Source: Streptomyces sp. SKN60 | GTDB lineage: Bacteria > Actinomycetota > Actinomycetes > Streptomycetales > Streptomycetaceae | Length of the DNA stretch: 64,000 nt | Reading direction: 5' to 3' | Assembly: GCF_026236535.1 (NCBI RefSeq) | Contig: NZ_JAHTMW010000004.1 | Span: forward strand, 1-64,000 | Made by a program: the position numbers and the translations under genes | Shown here: in pieces, positions 50,286-57,534 of the stretch | Layout: every line of letters starts with the position of its first letter | How positions within the stretch are numbered: the stretch's first letter is position 1 | Notes under the pieces: generated by a model | What the model was told of the DNA's origin: nothing | The model's database searches: none | The model's input: only the letters and a program-made list of their open reading frames with translations

Positions 50286-51482
50286 TCAACTCGTGGGGCG
50301 TTCGCGGCAGCGCGCGGCGAGCATGGCGACGTCGTCCTCGGCGGTGTGCGCGTCGAGCCGGCGCAGCACTTCGTCGACCACTTCCTCGGGCCCTGAGCCC
50401 GGGGGGAGGCGCAGCGCGGCGAGGCGGGCGAGGGAGACATCAATGTCCTCGCCGCGCCGTTCGACCAGGCCGTCGGTGAACGACAGCAGGGTGTCGGCCG
50501 GGGCGAGGGTGCGGACGGCGGGTTCGTAGCCGCCGAATCCGGTGCCGAGCGGCGGGCCGACCGGCAGGTCGACGAGTTCGGCGGAGCCGTCGGCGGCGAA
50601 GACGACCGGCGGGAGGTGGCCGGCGCTGGCGAAGGTGGCGGTGGAGCGGGCCGGGTCGACCTGGATCAGCAGACAGGTGGCCGGCCGCCGGCCCGCGTCC
50701 TCGGCGACCACGGCGTCCAGCTGGCGCAGCACCCGGTGCGGCGGCAGGTCGGTGGCGGCGACCTCGCGCAGGGCGCTGCGGTAGGCGTTCATGTCCACGG
50801 CGGCGTCGAGGCCGTGGCCCATGACGTCGCCGACGACGAGCAGACTGCGCCCGAAGTGGAGCCGTACGGTCTCGAACCAGTCGCCGCCGACCAGGGTGCG
50901 GGCGCCGGCGGGCAGATAGCGGCCGGCGATCTCCAGGTTGGGATGCGGGCGGCCGGGTTCGGCGACCAGGGCGCGCTGCAGGTGCAGCGCGGTGGCCTCG
51001 GTGGCGGCGAGCCGGCGCGCGTGCCCGAGGTGGACGGCGGCGAGCCGGGCGGCGTGGGCGGCCACGGCGGCCTCGTGCGCGCCGAACCCGCCGGCCGCCC
51101 TGGCCACCCGTACCCGCCCGAGCTCCGTCCCGTCGGGTGCGAGCAGCGGTACGGCGAGTACCGAGGCCCCGTCCGGGTCGGCGCGGTCGAGCAGGGCGGT
51201 CTTTCCGGCGGAGGCGGCGGGGCCGGGCGGGGAGACAGGGGTAGGGGTGTCCGGGGCCGCCGGGCGGAGCCCACCGGAGGGGCCCGCGTCCACCGGCCGG
51301 AGCTCGACGGCGGCGGCGTCGGCCACCCGGCGCACCAGGAAGTCGGCGAGCTCGGCGCAGACGGTCCGTTCGTCGAGCCGGGTGCCTATCTCGGTGGCGG
51401 CGTGCTCCAGGGCGTCGAGACGGGCGAGGACGGCCTCGTACTCCCCCTCCGGCGGGGGCCGCTCCCCAGCTCGTCCGGACAC
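50286..51482 (-). CDS. SpoIIE-type PP2C phosphatase with degenerate GAF domain
   Basis: The protein has about 398 residues. The N-terminal half looks like a GAF domain (VCAELADFLVRRVADAAAVE, ASVLAVPLLAPDGTELGRV). The C-terminal SpoIIE domain has VGGDWFETVRL, VVGDVMGHGLDAAVD, ASAGHLPPVVF and AEDDVAMLAARC. Its targets are probably anti-sigma factor antagonists. The GTG at 51482 follows GGAGGT, though only about four bases away. An ATG at 51518 would add 12 residues. It is divergent from the MoxR-VWA operon. Confidence 0.85.
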   Translation of the reverse strand: MSGRAGERPPPEGEYEAVLARLDALEHAATEIGTRLDERTVCAELADFLVRRVADAAAVELRPVDAGPSGGLRPAAPDTPTPVSPPGPAASAGKTALLDRADPDGASVLAVPLLAPDGTELGRVRVARAAGGFGAHEAAVAAHAARLAAVHLGHARRLAATEATALHLQRALVAEPGRPHPNLEIAGRYLPAGARTLVGGDWFETVRLHFGRSLLVVGDVMGHGLDAAVDMNAYRSALREVAATDLPPHRVLRQLDAVVAEDAGRRPATCLLIQVDPARSTATFASAGHLPPVVFAADGSAELVDLPVGPPLGTGFGGYEPAVRTLAPADTLLSFTDGLVERRGEDIDVSLARLAALRLPPGSGPEEVVDEVLRRLDAHTAEDDVAMLAARCRERPTS

Positions 51483-51576
51483 CGCACCTCCACACCCGTT
51501 CGCCTTCCCCCATTCCATCAGCGCCCCGCCCGCGCCGCGCGCGGCACCCCCGGCGATCCGATCCGCCCGGAGGGGC

Positions 51577-51605
51577 GTGACCGGCGGCATACCGGCCGGT
51601 AGGCT
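51577..51605 (+). promoter_or_regulatory. promoter of the MoxR-VWA operon
   Basis: GTGACC (51577-51582) and TAGGCT (51600-51605) are 17 bases apart, a good housekeeping-type match. The start codon lies 45 bases beyond the -10, after a GGGGGA ribosome site. Confidence 0.6.
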
Positions 51606-51649
51606 GCTTCTACTGGTGGGTAACCCAAGGGAACTCCGGGGGAACAGCA

Positions 51650-52519
51650 ATGACGACCGGGTACTTCCGTTCCGTCGACGACGTCGCCGAGCGCCTCGCC
51701 GCGACCGGCTATCTGGCCTCTCCGGCCGTCGCGACCACGGTCTTCCTCGCCGACCGGCTCGGCAAGCCCCTGCTCGTCGAGGGCCCGGCCGGCGTCGGCA
51801 AGACGGAGCTGGCGAAGGCGGTCGCCGCCGTCACCGGGGCGCGCCTGGTCCGGCTGCAGTGCTACGAGGGCGTGGACGAGGCCCGCGCGCTCTACGAGTG
51901 GAACCACGCCAAGCAGCTGCTGCGGATCACCGCGGGCCGCGACGAGAGCTGGGACGACGCCCGCACGGACATCTTCGGCGAGGAGTTCCTGCTGTCCCGC
52001 CCGCTGCTCATCGCCATCCGCTCCGACGAGCCGACCGTGCTGCTCGTCGACGAGACCGACAAGGCCGACGTCGAGATCGAGGGGCTGCTCCTGGAGGTGC
52101 TCAGCGACTTCCAGGTGACCGTGCCCGAGCTCGGCACCATCACCGCCACCCGCCGCCCCTTCGTCGTGCTCACCTCCAACGCCAGCCGTGAGCTCTCCGA
52201 GGCGCTGCGCCGCCGCTGTCTCTTCCTCCACATCGACTTCCCCGAGGCGGACCTGGAGCGCCGGATCGTCCGCGCCAAGGTGCCGGGCCTCGACGAGGCC
52301 CTGGTCGCCTCGGTGGTACGGGTGGTCGGCGCGCTGCGCGCGATGGACCTGCGCAAGGCGCCGTCCGTGGCGGAGACCGTCGACTGGGCCCGTACCCTGC
52401 TCGCGCTCGGCGCGGACACCCTCTCGGAGGACGTCGTCCGCGGCAGCCTCGGCGTGATCCTCAAGCACCAGGAGGACATCCGGAAGGCGGCGGCGAAGCT
52501 CGACCTGGACACGCTGTGA
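51650..52519 (+). CDS. MoxR-type AAA+ ATPase
   Basis: The protein has 289 residues. The P-loop is EGPAGVGKTELAKAV (about residues 43-57), Walker B is VLLVDETDKAD, sensor 1 is VVLTSNASRELSEALRRRC and the lid follows. MoxR ATPases act as chaperones for metal-enzyme maturation together with VWA partner proteins. The next gene encodes that partner, overlapping the stop codon (GTGA). The closest known analogy is CoxD-CoxE, though no CO dehydrogenase gene is nearby. Confidence 0.9.
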   Translation: MTTGYFRSVDDVAERLAATGYLASPAVATTVFLADRLGKPLLVEGPAGVGKTELAKAVAAVTGARLVRLQCYEGVDEARALYEWNHAKQLLRITAGRDESWDDARTDIFGEEFLLSRPLLIAIRSDEPTVLLVDETDKADVEIEGLLLEVLSDFQVTVPELGTITATRRPFVVLTSNASRELSEALRRRCLFLHIDFPEADLERRIVRAKVPGLDEALVASVVRVVGALRAMDLRKAPSVAETVDWARTLLALGADTLSEDVVRGSLGVILKHQEDIRKAAAKLDLDTL

Positions 52520-53934
52520 CCGCCCGCCCCGAGCCCGCCGCCCCGCCCGCCCCCGCCGCCCCCGCCACTCCTGGCGACCGGGTCACCGGCCTCGTACGGG
52601 CGCTGCGGGCGCACGGCTTCGGCATCGGCACGGGCGAGACCGTGGACGCCGCCGAGGCGCTCGCCGCGGTCGGCTTCGACGACCGCGAGCGGATGCGGGA
52701 GGCGCTGGCCGCGACGCTGCTGCACGGGGCGGGGCAGCGGCGGGTGTTCGACCGGGTCTTCGACCTGTACTTCCCGCTCGTCGAAGGGCGGGAGGAAGAC
52801 GCCCGGGAGCGGGGCGCGCCCTCCGGTCCCGACGTGGCCGGGCTCCGCGAGCGGCTCGCCGCCGCGCTCGCCGCGGGCGACGACGCCGCGCTGAACCTGC
52901 TGGCCGGCGAGGCGGTGGGGGCGCTCGGCGGCTTCGGTGCCACGCCGGGCTCGGACGGCTGGTCCTCGTACCAGACGCTGTCCCGGCTGCGCCCCGAGAC
53001 GCTGCTGGCACGGATCCGGGCGACGCTCCGGGGCGGCGGCGACGCCGAGCCGGAGTTCTCCGACCGGCTGGCCGACGACGAGATCCGGCGGCGCATCGAG
53101 GACTTCCGGGAGCGGGTGCGGACCGAGGCACGGCGCCGGGTGGCCCTGCGGCAGGGCCGGGACCGGGTGGCCCGGCGGGCGGTCGAGGCGACCCCGGACC
53201 GGATCGACTTCCTGCTCGCCGGCCGCGACCAGCTCGACGAGCTGCGGCGTACCGTGCGGCCGCTGGCCCGCAAGCTGGCCACCCGGCTCGCCGCCCGCCG
53301 GCGCAGGGCGGCGCGCGGCGAGATCGATCTGCGGCGCACCCTGCGCCGTTCGCTGTCCACCGGCGGTGTGCCGGTGCGGCCCGTGCTGCGCCGGCGACGC
53401 CCGGGGCGGCCCGAGCTGGTGCTGCTGTGCGACGTGTCCGGCTCGGTGGCCGGATTCGCCCACTTCACGATGCTGCTCGTGCAGGCGCTGCACGACCAGT
53501 TCAGCCGGGTGCGGGTGTTCGCGTTCGTCAACCGGGTCGACGAGGTGACCGACCTGGTGGCCCGGGGCCGGGCCGACCCGGCCGGGCTCGGCGAGCGGAT
53601 CCTCGCCGAGGCGACGCTGACCGGCTGGCACGGGCAGAGCGACTACGGGACGGCCCTCGGCGAGTTCGCCGAGCGGTACGTCGACGTGCTCGGCCCCCGG
53701 AGCGTGGTGTTCGTCCTCGGCGACGCCCGCACCAACCGCAGCGACCCGAACCTCCCGGCCCTGCGGCTCATCGCGGACCGGGCCCGCCGGGTGTACTGGC
53801 TCAACCCGGAGCAGCCGGCGCTGTGGTCGACCGGCGACTCCGTGGCGCACGCCTACGCGGAGCTGGTCGAGATGCGTGCCTGCCGCAACGCGGCGCAGCT
53901 CGCCGAGATCGTCGGACGGCTCCTTCCGGTCTGA
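52516..53934 (+). CDS. VWA-domain protein (CoxE-like), MoxR partner
   Basis: The protein has 472 residues. The N-terminal half is helical and Arg-rich. The VWA domain from about residue 295 has the MIDAS motif LLCDVSGSVAG (DxSxS), a Thr/Ser in WHGQSDYGTALGEF and VFVLGDARTN. It binds metal and works with the MoxR ATPase encoded just before it. Translation begins at the GTG overlapping the moxR TGA. The cargo enzyme is not in this window, so the pathway cannot be named. Confidence 0.87.
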   Translation: MTARPEPAAPPAPAAPATPGDRVTGLVRALRAHGFGIGTGETVDAAEALAAVGFDDRERMREALAATLLHGAGQRRVFDRVFDLYFPLVEGREEDARERGAPSGPDVAGLRERLAAALAAGDDAALNLLAGEAVGALGGFGATPGSDGWSSYQTLSRLRPETLLARIRATLRGGGDAEPEFSDRLADDEIRRRIEDFRERVRTEARRRVALRQGRDRVARRAVEATPDRIDFLLAGRDQLDELRRTVRPLARKLATRLAARRRRAARGEIDLRRTLRRSLSTGGVPVRPVLRRRRPGRPELVLLCDVSGSVAGFAHFTMLLVQALHDQFSRVRVFAFVNRVDEVTDLVARGRADPAGLGERILAEATLTGWHGQSDYGTALGEFAERYVDVLGPRSVVFVLGDARTNRSDPNLPALRLIADRARRVYWLNPEQPALWSTGDSVAHAYAELVEMRACRNAAQLAEIVGRLLPV

Positions 53935-53960
53935 GCCGATCGGGCGACAGCGGGTAGCGT
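53931..53960 (+). promoter_or_regulatory. candidate promoter for a leaderless nucleosidase mRNA
   Basis: CTGAGC and TAGCGT (53955-53960) are 18 bases apart. The ATG at 53968 follows seven bases later with no Shine-Dalgarno, which suggests transcription starts at the start codon. Confidence 0.5.
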
Positions 53961-53967
53961 GACCTGC

Positions 53968-54552
53968 ATGGAACTCATGGGTGAGATCACCGCCGGCCGT
54001 CCCCTGCTCGTCCTCGCGGTCAAGGAGGAGGCGCAGCACCTCGACACCGACCTGCCGGTGCTGCTCACCGGCATGGGCAAGGTCAACGCGGCCACGGCGC
54101 TCGCCTCCGTCCTCGGGCGCGGCACCCGCCCCTCCGAGATCGTCAACCTCGGCACGGCGGGCGCGCTGCGCCCCGGCTGGACCGGCACCCATGTCGTCGG
54201 CACGGTCATCCAGCACGACTTCGACGGCGAGCTCCTCGCGACCCTCACCGGCGAGACCTACGGCGCGCCGATCACCCTGCCCGCGGGCGGTGACGTGGTG
54301 CTCGCCACCGGCGACGCCTTCATCGCGGACGAGCCGGCCCGCGAACGCCTCGCCCTGCGCGCCGCCCTGGTCGACATGGAGGGCTACGCCCTGGCCTCGG
54401 CCGCCGCCCTCGCCGGAGTCCCGCTGCGCCTGGTGAAGCACGTCAGCGACGAGGCCGGCGAGGGCGCCGCCCGCAGCTGGCGCGACTCGGTCGCCGCATG
54501 CGCCCGCGCCCTCGCCGACTGGGCCGAGTCCAACACCCCGTACCGGGGCTGA
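53968..54552 (+). CDS. MTA/SAH-like nucleosidase
   Basis: The protein has 194 residues with the phosphorylase-like fold: LLTGMGKVNAATALASVL, NLGTAGALRPGWTGTHVV and the base/ribose-binding VDMEGYALASAAALAGVPLR, then KHVSDEAGEG. VDMEG and KHVSDEA are characteristic of 5'-methylthioadenosine/S-adenosylhomocysteine nucleosidases. The protein is shorter than MtnN (about 230), so the substrate could differ. The start was chosen from the leaderless promoter; a GTG at 53959 and an ATG at 53977 are alternatives. Confidence 0.85.
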   Translation: MELMGEITAGRPLLVLAVKEEAQHLDTDLPVLLTGMGKVNAATALASVLGRGTRPSEIVNLGTAGALRPGWTGTHVVGTVIQHDFDGELLATLTGETYGAPITLPAGGDVVLATGDAFIADEPARERLALRAALVDMEGYALASAAALAGVPLRLVKHVSDEAGEGAARSWRDSVAACARALADWAESNTPYRG

Positions 54553-54564
54553 GGCCGCGGTTGC

Positions 54565-54601
54565 GGTACGGGCAGGGGCCAGCGGCCCCGCCCCCCGTAC
54601 C
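54565..54601 (+). terminator. terminator after nucleosidase
   Basis: GGTACGGG pairs with CCCGTACC, enclosing a second stem GGGGCC-AGC-GGCCCC. It lies 13 bases past the nucleosidase stop. Confidence 0.75.
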
Positions 54602-54637
54602 CCCAACACGTCCTCGGCCGCCTGCCGTTGGGCTCCC

Positions 54638-54668
54638 TTGACAGGCCGTCATCGCGCCTGCCTAAGCT
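54638..54668 (+). promoter_or_regulatory. promoter for leader peptide and monooxygenase operon
   Basis: TTGACA (54638-54643) is followed, 19 bases on, by TAAGCT (54663-54668). The -35 is perfect, while the spacing is slightly long. Transcription would start just before the leader-peptide ribosome site. Confidence 0.55.
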
Positions 54669-54702
54669 GAGGCATTCCCTTCCGGGTCCGTGGAGGTCTC
54701 CC

Positions 54703-54831
54703 GTGTACGCACCGCTCGCCGCGCAGCGTCGTGGTCGTCGGGGCGTGCGGGTGGGGGCGCGGCTGAGCTGCCGGCGGCATGTCGACTTCTGCCGTACGGC
54801 GTCCGCGATCTGTCCTTCCGTGCACCGCTGA
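54703..54831 (+). CDS. actinobacterial cysteine-type leader peptide, 42 residues
   Basis: A GTG start behind TGGAGGT encodes a short Arg-rich peptide ending SCRRHVDFCRTASAICP and then SVHR. The RRHVD-x-C-R-x-A-x-A-x-C pattern is the signature of the putative leader peptides found upstream of sulfur-assimilation genes in Actinobacteria. Stalling at its cysteine codons when cysteine is short is the likely signal, with the 114-base gap to the next gene as the response region (for example a CCTCG/CGAGG stem near 54888-54903). Regulation is inferred from this family pattern and from the two downstream monooxygenases. Confidence 0.8.
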   Translation: MYAPLAAQRRGRRGVRVGARLSCRRHVDFCRTASAICPSVHR

Positions 54832-54945
54832 TCCCCGGCCCGCCCCAGCGCGTCCGCTGACACGCCGCACCTTCGTGCCCCCGTGTCCTCGTGGCGCCGA
54901 GGCGTCGGGCCGCCCTGCCGTGCCCCGCCCTTCGGAAGGACTTCG

Positions 54946-56067
54946 ATGTCTCACCCCACCCTCCATCTGGCCGTCGAGATCGACGGCGACGGTGCGCATC
55001 CGGCCGCCTGGCGCCGGGCCGCGCACGAGCCCGGTGAGCTGCTCACCCCGCGGCGGGTCGCCCGGGTCGCGGCCGTGGCCGAGAACGCCGGCTTCACCCT
55101 GGTCACGCTGGACGACGGCATCCTGCCGCCCGGTTCGGCCGGGGCCGCCGGGCCCGCGGGCCGGATCGGGTCTGTGGAGCGGGCCGCGTACATCGCCGCG
55201 AGCACGAGCGTGCTCGGGGTGGCGCCGGTCGTCGCGACCACGTATGCCGAGCCGTTCCATGTGTCCACCCGGATCGCCTCGCTGGACCATGTCTCGGTGG
55301 GCCGGGCGGGCTGGGTGGTCGGTGTGGAGGAGGGGCCCGAGGCGGCCCGGGCCTGGGGACGGCCGCCGGTCGAGGGCGTGGCGGCGCTGCGCCGCGAGGC
55401 GGTCGACGGGCTGACGGTGGCCCGTGATCTGTGGGACTCGTGGGAGGACGACGCCGTCGTGCGCTCGGTCGCCACGAGCCGCTATCTGGACGGCGGGCGG
55501 CTGCACTACGTCGACTTCGCCGGGGAGACGTACAGCGTGAAGGGCCCGGCGATCGTGCCGCGTCCGCCGCAGGGCAGGCCCGTGGTCCTGGCCCCGGCGG
55601 GGCTGGTCCCGCCGGAGCTGGTGGACGTCGCGCTGGTCGACGGCCACTCCCCCGCGCTGCTCGGCAGGGCGGCGGCCGCCTCGGGTGCGCCGCTGGCCTT
55701 CGCCGAGCTGGAGGTGGCGCTCGACACCCCGCGCGAGACCGCCGCCGAGCGGATCGCCGACCTGGAGCGGTACGCGTCCTGGGACACGGCGCCGGGGCGG
55801 CCGCCGGGGCGGCTTCGCTACACCGGTCCGGCCGCCGGCCTGGTCGAGCTCCTGGAGGAGTTGAGCGGTCTGGTCGACGGGGTGCGGCTGCGTCCGCTGG
55901 TGCTCGACGAGGAGCTGTCGGTGCTGTCCCGGCTGGTGCTGCCCGAGCTGTTCGTCCGGCGCGTCGCCGCGCGCCCGCTGCCGGGCACCACCCTCCGTAC
56001 CACCCTCGGGCTCCCCCGCCCGGAGAGCCGCTTCGCCACCACCATCACGCGGGAGGGGAACCGATGA
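54946..56067 (+). CDS. LLM-class flavin-dependent monooxygenase
   Basis: The protein has 373 residues with the bacterial luciferase-like TIM barrel. Features are LTPRRVARVAAVAENAGFTLVTLDDG, STSVLGVAPVVATTYAEPFHVSTRIASLDHVSVGRAGWVVG and a C-terminal LRTTLGLPRP. Relatives split C-S bonds of sulfonates or sulfones, or oxidise other small molecules. The cysteine-type leader in front makes sulfur scavenging the best guess. GGAAGGA precedes the ATG. It overlaps the next gene (ATGA). Confidence 0.87.
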   Translation: MSHPTLHLAVEIDGDGAHPAAWRRAAHEPGELLTPRRVARVAAVAENAGFTLVTLDDGILPPGSAGAAGPAGRIGSVERAAYIAASTSVLGVAPVVATTYAEPFHVSTRIASLDHVSVGRAGWVVGVEEGPEAARAWGRPPVEGVAALRREAVDGLTVARDLWDSWEDDAVVRSVATSRYLDGGRLHYVDFAGETYSVKGPAIVPRPPQGRPVVLAPAGLVPPELVDVALVDGHSPALLGRAAAASGAPLAFAELEVALDTPRETAAERIADLERYASWDTAPGRPPGRLRYTGPAAGLVELLEELSGLVDGVRLRPLVLDEELSVLSRLVLPELFVRRVAARPLPGTTLRTTLGLPRPESRFATTITREGNR

Positions 56068-57431
56068 CCGCCACCGACCCGTACGACGTCCCCCGCCCCG
56101 ACGCCCGGCTGCACTTCGGGGTGTTCTTCCAGGGCGTCAACCACTGGACGGTCTGGTCGCACCCGGAGAGCGGCTCGCAGATCGATCCGGCGTCCTTCCG
56201 CAAGGTCGCGCAGACGGCGGAGCGCGGACTGTTCGACGCCTTCTTCCTCGGGGACGGGCTGCGGCTGCGCGAGACCGGCGGCGCGGTCCACGAGCTGGAC
56301 GTGGCGGGGCGGCCCGACGCGCTGGTGCAGTTGTCCGCGCTCGCCGCCGTCACCCGGCACATCGGTCTGGTCGCCACCGCCAACACCACCTTCAACGAGC
56401 CGGGCGACCTGGCCCGCCGTCTGGCCGGCCTCGACCTGCTGTCCGGGGGCCGGGCCGGCTGGAACGTGGTGACCACCGACAACGCCTGGACCGGCGCCAA
56501 CTTCCGGCGCGGCGGCTTCCTCGACCACGCGGACCGCTACCGGCGCGCCGAGGAGTTCCTCGGCCTCGCCCGCGCGATCTGGAACGGCTGGGCCGACGGC
56601 GTCGTGGCGGCCTCGGCCGACGCCCGGTCCTGGGCGGTGCCGGGCGGGATCGGGCGGGTGCGCGCCGCCGGCGCGCAGTTCGACGTCGACCTGGCGCCGA
56701 CCGTGCCGCGCTCCCGACAGGGGCATCCGGTGATCTTCCAGGCGGGCGACTCGCCGGACGGCCGGGACTTCGCGGCCCGCCACGCGGATGTCGTCTTCTC
56801 CGCGCACGGTCACGAGTTCGACGACGCGCTGGCCTTCGCCGAGGACATCCGGCGCCGACTGCGGGCCGCCGGGCGGGCGGAGGACGCACTGCGCATCCTG
56901 CCGGGGACCGAGATCGTCATCGGCGCGACGGAGAAGGAGGCGGAGGAGAAGGCGCGCTGGATCCGCCTGGAGCAGGTGACTCCGGCGACCGCGCTCGCCA
57001 TCGCGGGCCGGGTGTGGAACCGGGATCTGTCCAACCAAGACGCGGACGGTCCGCTGCCCGCCGAGGACCCGGTGGTCGTGGAGAACACCGGGGCGTTCGG
57101 CTCGGTGCGGATCGCGGATCCGCGCGCGCTGGCCGCCGAGTGGCGGGCGAAGGCGGAGGCCAACGGCTGGTCGCTGCGCGAGACGGTGATCGAGCTGGGT
57201 CCGCAGCGGAGCCATGTGGGCACGCCGTCCGGACTCGCGGACCGGTTCACGCACTTCGCGCGGCACGGGGCGGTCGACGGCTTCAACATCACGCCGTCGC
57301 TGGTCCCGGACGGTCTGGACGACATCGTCGACCTGCTCGTGCCCGAGCTGCAGGAGCGCGGGGCCTACCGGACGGCGTACACGGGGACGACGCTGCGCGA
57401 GCACCTGGGTCTGGGGCCGGCACGGGCCTGA
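56064..57431 (+). CDS. NtaA/SnaA/DszA-family flavin monooxygenase
   Basis: The protein has 455 residues. HFGVFFQGVNHWTVW, GLFDAFFLGDGLRL, GLVATANTTFNEPGDLARRLAGLD, GGRAGWNVVTTDNAW and VIFQAGDSPDGRDFAARHADVVF are all typical of the NtaA/SnaA/SoxA(DszA) branch, which uses reduced FMN from a separate reductase. DszA-type members oxidise sulfones and NtaA oxidises nitrilotriacetate. With the leader peptide and partner gene upstream, a sulfur compound is likely. No flavin reductase is adjacent. A hairpin terminator follows. Confidence 0.88.
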   Translation: MTATDPYDVPRPDARLHFGVFFQGVNHWTVWSHPESGSQIDPASFRKVAQTAERGLFDAFFLGDGLRLRETGGAVHELDVAGRPDALVQLSALAAVTRHIGLVATANTTFNEPGDLARRLAGLDLLSGGRAGWNVVTTDNAWTGANFRRGGFLDHADRYRRAEEFLGLARAIWNGWADGVVAASADARSWAVPGGIGRVRAAGAQFDVDLAPTVPRSRQGHPVIFQAGDSPDGRDFAARHADVVFSAHGHEFDDALAFAEDIRRRLRAAGRAEDALRILPGTEIVIGATEKEAEEKARWIRLEQVTPATALAIAGRVWNRDLSNQDADGPLPAEDPVVVENTGAFGSVRIADPRALAAEWRAKAEANGWSLRETVIELGPQRSHVGTPSGLADRFTHFARHGAVDGFNITPSLVPDGLDDIVDLLVPELQERGAYRTAYTGTTLREHLGLGPARA

Positions 57432-57442
57432 CCCGGCAGCGC

Positions 57443-57479
57443 CGGAGGGGGCCCGCGCGATCCGCCCGGGCCCCCTCCG
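57443..57479. terminator. 13-bp terminator hairpin between convergent genes
   Basis: CGGAGGGGGCCCG pairs perfectly with CGGGCCCCCTCCG around an 11-base loop, shortly after the monooxygenase stop and convergent with the hydrolase. Confidence 0.8.
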
Positions 57480-57522
57480 CGTACCCGGCCCCCTCCGCGT
57501 GCCCGGCCCCCTCCGCGTGACC
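57469..57522. repeat. three 18-bp tandem repeats extending the terminator arm
   Basis: GGCCCCCTCCGCGT followed by ACCC, GCCC or GACC occurs three times in a row. The first copy contains most of the terminator's right arm, so each copy could pair with the single left arm. It appears to be a local expansion of that arm. Confidence 0.75.
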
Positions 57523-57534
57523 GAACGCCGCCGC

